A DNA stretch of 22,477 nucleotides from Lachnospiraceae bacterium UBA3641 (GTDB taxonomy: Bacteria > Bacillota > Clostridia > Lachnospirales > Lachnospiraceae). Under the pieces are notes generated by a model. It was not told where the DNA came from. It searched no databases and saw only the letters and a program-made list of their open reading frames with translations. The first letter of the stretch is position 1, and each line of letters opens with the position of its first letter. This document shows, one piece after another, positions 15,080 through 22,477 of the stretch. A program made the translations under genes and the position numbers. Where the stretch lies: NCBI GenBank assembly GCA_002373875.1, contig DFKQ01000008.1, positions 10,809 to 33,285 on the forward strand, written 5' to 3'.

Positions 15080-15988
15080 ATGGCAGAAGAAATGACTGAA
15101 AAAAAGAAAGAAAATATGCGTAAATTCGACCCCATGACAGTCACTGACAGGGACACGGGCAGGGAGTACTACGGTGGCGACCAGAACTGGTATAAGTCCA
15201 ATACCATGGCCTTTGCGGGATGCGGTTCGGTGGCAGCCCTTAACATGTTAAGAAACCTGGCAGTTAAATATCCCGTTGAATTTAGGGGAAGCGGTGTGTC
15301 GGATGAACTTGGCTTGCTCACCGATAAGGTCATATATAAGGATGATTACACCTCTGTAATGAAGGATATCTATAAATCAATGTTTGTACTGGAGCTTCCT
15401 ATTATAAGGCGCTTATGTGATCTCTTAAAAAGAGGTAATAAGCTCTTCAGGTTTATCCCTCCAAGCCTTGGCCTAAGCATGTTCGGATTTATAACCGGAA
15501 CATTAAGGTTTTGTGCAAAAAGGGGCTTAAATCTTCATGTCAAGGTACTTCCAACGGCCTTTACTTCATACGATAAGGGCCTTGACTTTATCAGGGAAGG
15601 CCTTAAAAAGAGCGGGTCTGTTGTGATGCTTACATCCCTTAACAGGCATCCCTTAAGGCTCTACTCGGGAGGAGCCGGGGAGTTAAACGGCGGATATGAC
15701 CAGAAGAAGGGTGTAAGATCGCACTTTATGACCATTACAGGGCTAGTCGAAGATAACCCCAAGGAGCCTCTGATAAAGCTTACGACCTGGGGCAGGGTTG
15801 CAACGGTTCCTTACAGCAGGCTCAATAAATCCTGGCACAGGATGAGGGCCTACACGAGCTGTCTTTATTATTTTACTCCCACGGATTCACCGGGACTTGT
15901 TAAGGCGGATATGGCCAGATCATATGTGGTATATGTATGGGCTCTTATAAAGGGACTGCTCGGATGGGCTGTGCCGGGTAACAGATAA
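15080..15988 (+). CDS. C39-like papain-fold cysteine protease-type protein
   Basis: 302 aa without signal peptide. The sequence GGDQNWY (Q35), FAGCGSVAALNML (C48), RSHFMTITGL (H215) and LTTWGR (~235-239) fits the Gln-Cys-His order of the C39-like/papain-like superfamily, where Q35 would form the oxyanion hole and C48 and H215 the catalytic pair; the Asn/Asp third residue is not clear because the last motif reads TTWG. Hydrophobic stretches at ~125-145 and 278-297 may contact the membrane. Substrate is unknown. Its only ribosome binding site (GAGG, 15066-15069) is in the arm of the hairpin just upstream, so translation may depend on RNA folding. Convergent with murA. The family call is by motif; activity is inference. 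Confidence 0.65.
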   Translation: MAEEMTEKKKENMRKFDPMTVTDRDTGREYYGGDQNWYKSNTMAFAGCGSVAALNMLRNLAVKYPVEFRGSGVSDELGLLTDKVIYKDDYTSVMKDIYKSMFVLELPIIRRLCDLLKRGNKLFRFIPPSLGLSMFGFITGTLRFCAKRGLNLHVKVLPTAFTSYDKGLDFIREGLKKSGSVVMLTSLNRHPLRLYSGGAGELNGGYDQKKGVRSHFMTITGLVEDNPKEPLIKLTTWGRVATVPYSRLNKSWHRMRAYTSCLYYFTPTDSPGLVKADMARSYVVYVWALIKGLLGWAVPGNR

Positions 15989-16009
15989 ATCTAAGGTGAA
16001 TAAAATGAA

Positions 16010-16032
16010 AAAGACCGGATCAACCGGTCTTT
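16010..16032 (-). terminator. Terminator of murA (possibly bidirectional)
   Basis: AAAGACCGG (16010-16018) and CCGGTCTTT (16024-16032) form a perfect 9-bp stem that spans the murA stop codon. On the minus strand it is followed by TTCATTTTATT. It may also serve the convergent gene ending at 15988. Confidence 0.8.
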
Positions 16033-17312
16033 AATCTGAACTTCTGAACTTCACGCTCGGCGCTTACCTTCTCTATCTGGGCGCCAAGGCTTTGGAGCTT
16101 CTCGGGGAAGTCCTCATATCCCCTCTCTATATAATAGATATCATCCACGGTGGACACACCGTCTGCGGCAAGCGCTGCCATTACAAGAGCTGCTCCTGCA
16201 CGAAGGTCCGGTGCGGTTATCGGTGCTCCGGTGAGCTTCTGTACTCCTTCCACTATTGCCGTATTTCCCTCGACCTTTATGTTGGCTCCCATCTTAAGGA
16301 GTTCATCAACATATCTGAACCTGTTCTCAAAAATGCTTTCTGTAACAACGCAGGTTCCGTCGGATATTGACAGGGCTGCAGCTATCTGGGGCTGCATGTC
16401 CGTAGGGAATCCCGGATAGGGAAGTGTCTTAACATGTGTATGCTTAAGGGGTCTTGAAGAAACAACCCTTAATTCGTCATCGAATTCCTCTACCTCACAT
16501 CCCATCTCAATAAGCTTGGCTGTTATTGACTCAAGATGCTTGGGGATAACGTTCTTGATGGTGATATCACCCTTGGTTATCGCTGCCGCAAACATATAGG
16601 TTCCGGCTTCGATCTGGTCGGGGATTATTGAATAAGTGGTACCGTGGAGCTTATCAACGCCCTTGATCCTTATGACATCGGTACCTGCACCCTTTATGTT
16701 GGCACCCATGCTGTTAAGGAAATTGGCCACGTCAACAACATGCGGTTCCTTGGCTGCGTTCTCGATAATGGTCTTTCCGTCCGCAAGGGACGCTGCCATC
16801 ATGATATTGATGGTGGCACCTACCGTGACTACATCAAGATAGATGTGATTGCCGGTAAGTGAATCGGCTTCAGCCGTGATAAGACCTCTGGCTATCCTTA
16901 CATCCGCTCCCAGAGCCCTGAAGCCCTTGATATGCTGGTCGATAGGCCTTGACCCTATGTTACAGCCTCCGGGAAGTGCTACTTCGGCACTCTTATACTT
17001 GCCTAACAGGGCACCGAGCATGTAATAGGAAGCCCTTATCTTCTTTATATATGAAGCATCGATAGTGTAATCATGGATCATTGAAGCATTGATCTTGACT
17101 GTATGCCTGTCAAGATGCTCCACGATAACACCTATGCTCTCCATTGCCTTGATAAGGACATTTATATCCCTTACATCAGGCAGGTTCTCTATTATAACGG
17201 TTTCATCGGTCATGACGGCTGTTGCAAGGATGGCCAGTGCCGCATTCTTAGCTCCGCCTATCTCAACCTCACCTACTAAGGGATTGCCTCCCCTAATGAC
17301 GTACTGTTCCAC
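16020..17312 (-). CDS. murA: UDP-N-acetylglucosamine 1-carboxyvinyltransferase
   Basis: 430 aa, full length. Transfers enolpyruvate from PEP to UDP-GlcNAc, the first committed step of peptidoglycan synthesis, in the cytosol. Two inverse alpha/beta domains with the catalytic pair K22-N23 (GGAKNAALA), the active-site Cys117 in LPGGCNIGSRPIDQHI (the fosfomycin target, here not replaced by Asp), and FPTDMQPQ in the C-terminal half. The start is GTG at 17310-17312 with GAGG 7 nt upstream. A near-consensus promoter sits 40-65 nt upstream and a terminator overlaps the stop, so it is probably a single-gene transcript. Firmicutes often have two copies (murAA/murAB); which one this is cannot be told here. 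Confidence 0.97.
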   Translation of the reverse strand: MEQYVIRGGNPLVGEVEIGGAKNAALAILATAVMTDETVIIENLPDVRDINVLIKAMESIGVIVEHLDRHTVKINASMIHDYTIDASYIKKIRASYYMLGALLGKYKSAEVALPGGCNIGSRPIDQHIKGFRALGADVRIARGLITAEADSLTGNHIYLDVVTVGATINIMMAASLADGKTIIENAAKEPHVVDVANFLNSMGANIKGAGTDVIRIKGVDKLHGTTYSIIPDQIEAGTYMFAAAITKGDITIKNVIPKHLESITAKLIEMGCEVEEFDDELRVVSSRPLKHTHVKTLPYPGFPTDMQPQIAAALSISDGTCVVTESIFENRFRYVDELLKMGANIKVEGNTAIVEGVQKLTGAPITAPDLRAGAALVMAALAADGVSTVDDIYYIERGYEDFPEKLQSLGAQIEKVSAEREVQKFRLKTG

Positions 17313-17349
17313 GTAATTTCCTCATCGATCTGTTCAAACTATCCTAATG

Positions 17350-17378
17350 ATTATAAACCACATGACTTGGCTTGTAAA
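17350..17378 (-). promoter_or_regulatory. Sigma-A-type promoter of murA
   Basis: On the minus strand TTTACA (17373-17378) and a perfect TATAAT (17350-17355) are separated by 17 nt, 38 nt before the GTG start. The rest of the 17313-17459 spacer shows no clear terminator for the M23 gene upstream. Confidence 0.75.
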
Positions 17379-17459
17379 TCCGAACGCATTTTCTGTGAAA
17401 TATTACACAATTGTTACAGCCATTGGATGACTATTTTATAAATCATTAATCTTGATTTT

Positions 17460-19025
17460 TTACTGCATGTATTTAAGCGGGTTAACCTGCACACCATTTA
17501 CCAGTATTTCGAAATGGATATGTGGACCTGTACTTACACCCGTGTTACCCGAAAGGGCTATCTTCTGTCCCTGCTTGACCGACTGGCCGCTCTTAACAAG
17601 GATCTTGCTTAAGTGGCCGTACCTTGTCTGCTTGCCGTCGGGATGGTCTATCATTACAACATAGCCATAACCGGAGCCCCATCCGGCCCTTGATACAACG
17701 CCGCCTGAAGAAGCACATACTGCCGTGCCGACGGGGGTAGCCCAGTCGATTCCCCTATGGAAGGTGGATGCCCCTCTCTTGGGAGCCTTCCTCTTACCAA
17801 AGCCTGATGAGAGCCTTCCGCCGGAAATGGGTTTAAGATAGGTGGGCGGAACCTTGGTGCCACGTTCAACCACCTTGGCTATGGCCTCAACAACAACATC
17901 TTCATATATTATATCGCGTGACTCTTCGCTGTCGTTACGGTAGGTAATGTCGGCAACAACCTTGCGGAAGCCTTCAACCGGTTCTGTTAAGACCTTGCTC
18001 TCGTTGGTGAACCAGTCATCGTTATCCACATATTCGATGGGTTTATTGTAGTTTTCTTCATAGTAGACCTCCTCTGTGCGGATAACCGACAGCTCGGGTT
18101 CGGGCGAATTGACCTTAAGCTCATCACCCGGCCGTATCATCGCCTTTTCACTAGGCAGGGTTTCGGGATTTAAGGCCATAAGGTTATCTATGGTGGTATT
18201 GTTCTTCTGTGCTATGAGAGAAAGAGAGTCACCTGCCTCAACTTCATATATCCTGCTTTTTTCCGTTTCCTTGGTAACAAGAGCGATAGCCTCATCCAAG
18301 GTACTTATCCTGGCAGGGTCTGCATAGGCCTGCACAATTTCGACATTTTCGCCGAAATCAAGGTTTTTTACACCAAAATGGAACTGGGAGACATCCTGCT
18401 TAAGGGCAGAATCAAATATCCTTCCGAATTTATCGGAGGCTCCTGCCTTGGGGAAGAGGACGACATTCTCCCCATTATACGATTCCGAAGTTTTGTACAT
18501 AGAAGTGGTGAGCACGTTAAGCTCCCTTGTAGGGTCGGGTATTAAGTCCACACTGTATTCATTTGCCTCATCATACTGGGATTTGGCCCTTATAAGGAGC
18601 TTAAGAACTTCATCGGCCGTCCTTAAGTTGACAGTGAATTCGTTGATCTTTACTTCATATACAGGTTCCTTGGTCTTAAAAACATTCTCCGAGAAGACCC
18701 TGTATATGTTGTTGATGATCGTTTCTTCATCGGTTATCTGGTTAAATACGTCGGTTTTTTCGTTGGTACGGATATCACAATTAATGAGCACAAGGTCAGA
18801 AGACTCTCGTGCAAGCTTCTTTCTGGCTTCAGTAACTAAACGCTCAACCACTTCGGCATTTTCCACTACGCCGACAGCATTTCCGTTAACAAAAATGGTC
18901 ACTCTGCTTGTCCTGCCCGTTACCTTACCAACCGATCCGAAATCAACAATAAAGGCAATGAGCCCGACTATAAGCATAGTGGCCACATGATGGTATTTTA
19001 TTATCCTTATAAACCTAGCCGGCAT
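17460..19025 (-). CDS. Membrane-anchored M23 peptidase with LysM and G5 domains
   Basis: 521 aa. A single N-terminal membrane segment (~14-32) without a clear cleavage site probably anchors it on the outer face. A long extracellular stalk (~40-250) leads to a LysM peptidoglycan-binding domain (258-305, YEVEAGDSLSLIAQKNNTTI), a G5-like domain (310-390), and a C-terminal lysostaphin-type M23 zinc domain (400-521). Zinc ligands are present: H423 and D427 (HRGID) and H504 in GPHIHFE, with H502 also conserved, so an active cell-wall endopeptidase is likely. LysM-G5-M23 proteins are common in Clostridia. AGGGG lies close to the ATG (2 nt). It follows the coiled-coil gene by 38 nt and may share its transcript. 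Confidence 0.92.
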   Translation of the reverse strand: MPARFIRIIKYHHVATMLIVGLIAFIVDFGSVGKVTGRTSRVTIFVNGNAVGVVENAEVVERLVTEARKKLARESSDLVLINCDIRTNEKTDVFNQITDEETIINNIYRVFSENVFKTKEPVYEVKINEFTVNLRTADEVLKLLIRAKSQYDEANEYSVDLIPDPTRELNVLTTSMYKTSESYNGENVVLFPKAGASDKFGRIFDSALKQDVSQFHFGVKNLDFGENVEIVQAYADPARISTLDEAIALVTKETEKSRIYEVEAGDSLSLIAQKNNTTIDNLMALNPETLPSEKAMIRPGDELKVNSPEPELSVIRTEEVYYEENYNKPIEYVDNDDWFTNESKVLTEPVEGFRKVVADITYRNDSEESRDIIYEDVVVEAIAKVVERGTKVPPTYLKPISGGRLSSGFGKRKAPKRGASTFHRGIDWATPVGTAVCASSGGVVSRAGWGSGYGYVVMIDHPDGKQTRYGHLSKILVKSGQSVKQGQKIALSGNTGVSTGPHIHFEILVNGVQVNPLKYMQ

Positions 19026-19063
19026 ATCCCCTGTTTACCGTTCCCCTTATTAACCCAAGATAG

Positions 19064-19807
19064 TCAGATAAGATGAAAATACTGACATATTATAAAGATA
19101 AGATTGGCTGCTCCCAAAACAACGGCAGCGATCAGCAGTCCCTTAAGAGTGTCCATCCCCTTCTTCAGCCTGGCATAGGATTTCTCGTCCATTTCCTCCA
19201 TGGCTGCCTGGACATTACGATAACATTTAACGTTCTCCGTATGGACGTGATCTTCAAGGTCGATAAAGGCTTTCTCGGCTGATGCCTTGTCGAAGGTATT
19301 GTCTTCTTTCTCCTTCTCTTCCTCAACCTTCTTATCTATAAGCTCTTCCTTGAGAGTCTTTAAAAGATCCGTGTTTTCAAGCACCTGCTTAAGAAGGTCA
19401 CCGTTTGAAAATACGGCCTTTAAGATCTCCTCCTTATTGGCTTCCGAAAGTTCCTTAAAATCAATACCTTCATCAGAGTCAAGGTCATCCTTCATATCAC
19501 TTAAGAGACGGAAGTTCTTGTTAAGAAGCTTCTGGTTATTGTCTACGGCACGCAGAAGCTCCTTACCGGATGTTTCCCTGTCAACCCTCTCATCATAGAA
19601 AAGATCCTGTATAGCATCCAATTGGTCATTGTTCGAATCGGTAACCACTTCCTTTATCTGATCGATATTTACCTGATTCTTTTCGAGCCGGCGCCTTTCA
19701 TATTCACGGTCAGCCCTCATTCTGTCAGAGCTGTCTCTTCCCTGCATATTTCTGTTTAGATTGAGGTTTTTTTCAAACCTGCTGGCAAACTTGCTGAAAC
19801 TTTCCAT
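19064..19807 (-). CDS. Tail-anchored coiled-coil protein of unknown function
   Basis: 247 aa from ATG 19807, which has GGAGG 5 nt upstream (an in-frame TTG at 19837 lies before that site). The N-terminal 50 residues are basic and Arg-rich (MRADREYERRRLEKNQVN), then a long, highly charged helical region with coiled-coil character to ~215, and a single C-terminal membrane segment (223-242, LLIAAVVLGAANLIFIICQY). No signal peptide, so the soluble part should face the cytosol. It precedes the M23 peptidase, suggesting a link to envelope or division functions, but no family is recognised. Confidence 0.8.
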   Translation of the reverse strand: MESFSKFASRFEKNLNLNRNMQGRDSSDRMRADREYERRRLEKNQVNIDQIKEVVTDSNNDQLDAIQDLFYDERVDRETSGKELLRAVDNNQKLLNKNFRLLSDMKDDLDSDEGIDFKELSEANKEEILKAVFSNGDLLKQVLENTDLLKTLKEELIDKKVEEEKEKEDNTFDKASAEKAFIDLEDHVHTENVKCYRNVQAAMEEMDEKSYARLKKGMDTLKGLLIAAVVLGAANLIFIICQYFHLI

Positions 19808-19840
19808 AATATCCTCCGTAAAAAAACTACAATCCAAATT

Positions 19841-19869
19841 ATTTTAGCATTTTTCCGATGCAAAAACAA
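19841..19869 (-). promoter_or_regulatory. Promoter of the coiled-coil/M23 genes
   Basis: On the minus strand TTGTTT (19864-19869) and TAAAAT (19841-19846) with a 17-nt spacer, about 35 nt before ATG 19807. Confidence 0.6.
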
Positions 19870-20037
19870 GAAGGGGAGATTTTGTGCAATTTGTTTGAGT
19901 TTTTCATCTTTTATTCTTTTCTTTTGTGCGCTTTAACCATATATTAATAATTTGTTCATCTTTTGTTCATATAATATTGCTAATATATATTCAGACGAAG
20001 AGAGAAGAAGAGAGTTGATAAATTTTTTCATAATATT

Positions 20038-20064
20038 GCCCGGGTGATTCTCATCCACCCGGGC
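20038..20064. terminator. GC-rich hairpin downstream of relQ
   Basis: GCCCGGGTG (20038-20046) pairs perfectly with CACCCGGGC (20056-20064) around a 9-nt loop, 52 nt after the relQ stop. Neither side has a real T run (minus: AATATTATG; plus: ACTCCTCATTTTAT), so it may be a Rho-type or RNA-stability hairpin. The rest of the 19870-20116 spacer is AT-rich with two TTGTTCAT repeats (19952-19959, 19963-19970) and a purine run (19995-20015), and no gene. Confidence 0.5.
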
Positions 20065-20116
20065 ACTCCTCATTTTATGAGACACAATTCTGCTTATACC
20101 CTACTTGCCGGTCAAT

Positions 20117-20764
20117 TTACTTTCTCTCCTCAAGCTTCTTGGCTTCCTTTATCTCCTCATTAAGCTGCAGCATCCTCGCGTCAAGAGCAGATACCATCTG
20201 GGCACACTCAAAGAGTTCCTTCTTGATCTCCTCGGGAGCATTCATGTCGAACTTATAGTTCATCTTATGCTCGAGAGAAGCCCAGAAATCCATGGCGACT
20301 GTGCGGATCTGTATCTCGACCTTGGTATCCACCACGGAGTCCGAAAGATAAATGGGAACACTGACTATCATATGATAGCTCTTATATCCGCTTTCCTTGG
20401 GATACTTGATATAGTCCTTGATGGAGAGAACCTTAACATCGCTCTGATTGGCCAGCATATCCGCTATCCTGTAGATATCCGAAGTAAAGGAGCATATTAC
20501 CCTTATTCCGGCTATATCGTTAACGTATTTCTGCATATTCTCAAGTGTAGATTCGTAGCCCCTCTTTTTAAGCTTCCTTACTATACTCTCTGAAGTCTTG
20601 ATCCTGGATTTAATATGTTCTATGGGATTATACTGGTGGATGTGCTGGAACTCATCATTGAGTATCTCGAGCTTGGTCCCGACTTCCTTAAGTGCCGAAT
20701 TATACAGCAGGATCATTGTCTGCCAGTCGTCGACCTGATCCGCCTTGTTAGGTTTATATTCCAC
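20117..20764 (-). CDS. relQ: Small alarmone synthetase (GTP pyrophosphokinase)
   Basis: 215 aa, a single RelA/SpoT synthetase domain without hydrolase, TGS or ACT domains, matching RelQ/YjbM (SAS1). It makes (p)ppGpp from ATP and GTP/GDP; RelQ proteins act as tetramers in the cytosol. Motifs: YVNDIAGIRVICSF (80-93), KDYIKYPKESGYKSYH (116-131, the GTP-binding loop), VEIQIRTVAMDFWASLEHK (149-167) with catalytic E150. The start is GTG 20762-20764 with GAGG 8 nt upstream. A TATAAT -10 box on the minus strand at 20840-20845 with a poor -35 is the likely promoter. Convergent genes do not follow; it is divergent from the 87-aa gene at 20936. Confidence 0.93.
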   Translation of the reverse strand: MEYKPNKADQVDDWQTMILLYNSALKEVGTKLEILNDEFQHIHQYNPIEHIKSRIKTSESIVRKLKKRGYESTLENMQKYVNDIAGIRVICSFTSDIYRIADMLANQSDVKVLSIKDYIKYPKESGYKSYHMIVSVPIYLSDSVVDTKVEIQIRTVAMDFWASLEHKMNYKFDMNAPEEIKKELFECAQMVSALDARMLQLNEEIKEAKKLEERK

Positions 20765-20839
20765 CCCGGTTACCTCTCTTTGATCGATTAATTCAATAAA
20801 GTGATTCCTAAAAAAAAATATGGAAAAATCACTGAATTT

Positions 20840-20868
20840 ATTATAACATATATTGGATGCTAATGCAC
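20840..20868 (-). promoter_or_regulatory. Candidate promoter of relQ
   Basis: A perfect TATAAT on the minus strand (20840-20845) lies 75 nt before the GTG start. The -35 region (20862-20868) is poor (TGCATT), so strength is uncertain. Confidence 0.4.
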
Positions 20869-20935
20869 GATTTTCACATATTTTAAATCTTTCAAGGGTG
20901 CTTGTTCAATTTATTTTGAAAGGCTGGTTCACCGT

Positions 20936-21199
20936 ATGCGGATATGGGCAAAGCTCATTAAGGACAATAGGATTTTAAGGGACATGGTGGTGGAGGATAA
21001 TGAAGATGACACCAGGACCCACAAGGTTTTTAACGCAATTGACAGGATAAGCCATGATTTTGACCTTTCCCGTCCCATATGGCTTGATGCCACGGTTAAT
21101 GAATTCAGGCGCCACGACAAATGCCGCTTCTATCAGGATAATTTCATTGATTCCATTGAATTTGACTATCTGGAGATACAGGTTCTCGAAGAAGATTGA
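20936..21199 (+). CDS. Small conserved hypothetical protein, 87 aa
   Basis: 87 aa, soluble, no signal or membrane segment, C-terminus acidic. Landmarks are MRIWAKLIKDNRIL, DDTRTHKVFNAIDRI, SRPIWLDATVNEFRRH and the end FDYLEIQVLEED. I recognise this as a compact protein widely conserved in Clostridia, but without known function. GAAAGG lies 12 nt before the ATG, a long spacing; no alternative in-frame start fits better. It is divergent from relQ. Confidence 0.78.
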   Translation: MRIWAKLIKDNRILRDMVVEDNEDDTRTHKVFNAIDRISHDFDLSRPIWLDATVNEFRRHDKCRFYQDNFIDSIEFDYLEIQVLEED

Positions 21200-21208
21200 C
21201 ACATCCGG

Positions 21209-21235
21209 TTAAGAATCAGACATTTTTTCCGATAT
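21209..21235 (+). promoter_or_regulatory. Sigma-D (flagellar sigma)-like promoter
   Basis: TTAA (21209-21212), 15 nt, then TCCGATAT (21228-21235) compares with the Bacillus sigma-D consensus TAAA-N15-GCCGATAT: 3 of 4 and 7 of 8 positions with exact spacing. No sigma-A -10 fits nearby. The start would be near 21242, giving a ~48-nt leader with AAGGAGGA before TTG 21290. Confidence 0.6.
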
Positions 21236-21289
21236 AAATAACAGACGCGTCATACCTGAAAATCAAAATTATTTTAAGGAGGATTTCTA

Positions 21290-22369
21290 TTGATCATTTC
21301 CGCAAGTTCAGTAGGAATGGAATCCGCAAGGAGATACTCCTCATTACGCATGGACGCGTATGGTCAGACGGGCAGCCTCAGCGCAGGAATGCCGGAAAAC
21401 CTGACCGTAAGTGACTCTAACTCAAGGGAAGATGCCGTAAATAAGGAAGGAAGCTTCCGGAATTCCATGGACAGCCTGATGAAAAGGTATGGGTCCGTGG
21501 GAGCATCCAGGATAACGTCTAACCATTTCGAAGAAAGTGCCATAAGCCGTATAAAGACCCAGTGCATCATCTATCTTCTCCGTCTCCTGTTCGGCCGTGA
21601 GACGGATATAGGGGATGAATACGAGAATACGGGATATGACAGATATGCCCGGAGCAATACGCTTTCGGACATGACATCGGTAAAGGGTAATACAATATCC
21701 TTCGGGGTCACAAGCTACGAGGCCCATTACTTTGCAGAGACCGAAGACGTTGATTATAAGACGACAGGGAAGGTTGTGACAAAGGACGGGCGAGAGATTG
21801 ATTTCAACCTAAGCTTTCAGATGAGCAGAGAGTTTGAGGAATATTACGAAAAGGAGCACAGCTTAAAGATACAAAGCCTGTGTGATCCTCTGGTAATTAA
21901 TCTTGATTCCGATATAGCAGGTGTATCGGATCAGAAGTTTTTATTTGACATTGATTCGGACGGAGTCAGGGATTCGATATCCACCTTGAAAAAGGGTTCG
22001 GGTTTTCTGGCCCTTGATAAAAACGGGGATGGCACCGTAAATGACGGGAGTGAGTTGTTTGGTACCGTATCGGGAGACGGATTTGGGGATCTTGCAGCCT
22101 ATGACTCTGACGGCAATGGGTGGATCGATGAAGCTGATGAAGTATGGGATAAGCTTCTTATCTATTCGATGAATGAGGATGGGAGCACATCCATGTACGG
22201 ACTGTCCGAAAAGGGAGTGGGAGCGATCTTCCTCGGTAACGTGTCGACCGATTATTCGCTTAAGAACAACTCGGACAATTCACTGAATGCCATGATCCGG
22301 AAAACAGGAGTATTCCTGTATGAAAACGGAAACGCGGGTACGATCCAGCATCTGGATATAGCCCGTTAG
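21290..22369 (+). CDS. Acidic protein with EF-hand-like calcium-binding C-terminal domain
   Basis: 359 aa from a TTG start (21290-21292) with AGGAGG (21277-21282) 7 nt upstream; no ATG is as well placed. The first ~190 residues are low in recognisable features (Ser/Arg-rich start, then a central YEAHYFAETEDVDYKTTGKV strand region). From ~205, DPLVINLDSDIAG, FDIDSDGVRDSI, FLALDKNGDGTVNDGSELFG and AAYDSDGNGWIDEADEVW form the DxDxDG calcium-loop domain also found at the ends of RTX-type and other exported proteins. There is no classical signal peptide. The upstream sigma-D-like promoter suggests co-regulation with motility genes, so a flagellum- or surface-linked role is possible. A hairpin follows the stop. 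Confidence 0.75.
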   Translation: MIISASSVGMESARRYSSLRMDAYGQTGSLSAGMPENLTVSDSNSREDAVNKEGSFRNSMDSLMKRYGSVGASRITSNHFEESAISRIKTQCIIYLLRLLFGRETDIGDEYENTGYDRYARSNTLSDMTSVKGNTISFGVTSYEAHYFAETEDVDYKTTGKVVTKDGREIDFNLSFQMSREFEEYYEKEHSLKIQSLCDPLVINLDSDIAGVSDQKFLFDIDSDGVRDSISTLKKGSGFLALDKNGDGTVNDGSELFGTVSGDGFGDLAAYDSDGNGWIDEADEVWDKLLIYSMNEDGSTSMYGLSEKGVGAIFLGNVSTDYSLKNNSDNSLNAMIRKTGVFLYENGNAGTIQHLDIAR

Positions 22370-22396
22370 AAAGACTGTCATTTGCTTTATCATACA

Positions 22397-22425
22397 ACAG
22401 CCACCGTGATATATGCGGTGGCTGT
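22397..22425 (+). terminator. Hairpin after the calcium-domain gene
   Basis: ACAGCCACCG (22397-22406) and CGGTGGCTGT (22416-22425) form a perfect 10-bp stem with a 9-nt loop, 28 nt after the stop. It is followed by ACTTATGTGTTAT, a weak T tract. Confidence 0.7.
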
Positions 22426-22435
22426 ACTTATGTGT

Positions 22436-22468
22436 TATAATAAAGTAGCGAAAAATGCGAAGCATTTT
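22436..22468. other. -10-like box and small hairpin at the window end
   Basis: TATAAT (22436-22441) is followed by AAAATGC-GAA-GCATTTT (22452-22468), a perfect 7-bp stem. They probably belong to the next gene's leader; the window ends before any reading frame can be judged. Confidence 0.3.
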
Positions 22469-22477
22469 GAGCCTGTT

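Noticed and set aside
19287..19598. Ser/Phe-rich plus-strand frame of 103 aa
   Set aside because: Antisense shadow of the coiled-coil gene; composition reflects the reverse of Lys/Glu codons and it lacks a ribosome binding site.
20105..20593. 162-aa plus-strand frame
   Set aside because: Lies fully opposite relQ, whose synthetase motifs are unmistakable.
1..22477. CRISPR array, tRNA, rRNA, known riboswitch or phage structural genes
   Set aside because: No regularly spaced repeats, cloverleaf, rRNA-like block or phage gene was seen on reading both strands.

Overview
The window looks like a chromosomal segment of a low-to-mid GC Firmicute, most likely a Lachnospiraceae (Butyrivibrio/Roseburia-like) anaerobe. 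This is inferred from codon use rich in AAG and CTT, strong AGGAGG-type ribosome binding sites, and gene content: glycogen phosphorylase, a GH36 alpha-galactosidase with an AraC regulator, a RelQ-type alarmone synthetase and an M23/LysM/G5 cell-wall protein. No rRNA, tRNA or CRISPR array was recognised. Species cannot be set from the sequence.

Layout. (1) 1-3480: the 3' end of ileS, then glgP in the same direction, closed by a hairpin. (2) 3572-7382: an accessory island of three toxin-antitoxin-like modules. These are an HTH protein plus HipA-fold kinase behind a 62-nt inverted repeat; a divergently read small HTH protein plus a 150-aa partner; and a HicA/HicB pair whose 57-aa hicA is very short. 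A tspO gene and a decayed gene end lie among them. (3) 7383-8416: an AT-rich spacer, an IS30 remnant whose transposase has lost its core in frame, and a REP-like hairpin. (4) 8452-11092: a same-strand group of proteins of unknown function, two of them membrane proteins, one a tandem duplication of a YcxB-like unit. (5) 11170-14948: a second REP-like fragment, an AraC-family regulator, its divergent alpha-galactosidase gene with a direct-repeat candidate operator, then a deletion scar joining three pieces of the expected sugar ABC transporter. (6) 15028-20764: a hairpin whose 3' arm holds the ribosome binding site of a C39-like papain-fold protein, then on the minus strand murA, an M23 peptidase, a tail-anchored coiled-coil protein and relQ. 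(7) 20936-22477: a small conserved protein, and an EF-hand-like acidic protein behind what looks like a sigma-D (flagellar sigma) promoter.

The flanks (ileS, glgP, murA, relQ) are housekeeping. The middle is a mosaic of mobile and selfish modules and decaying genes. The alpha-galactosidase system seems to have kept enzyme and regulator but lost its adjacent transporter. Best leads: the HTH/HipA module with an apparently relocated specificity region, the three-frame transporter scar, the sigma-D-like promoter, and the hairpin over the C39-like gene's ribosome binding site.
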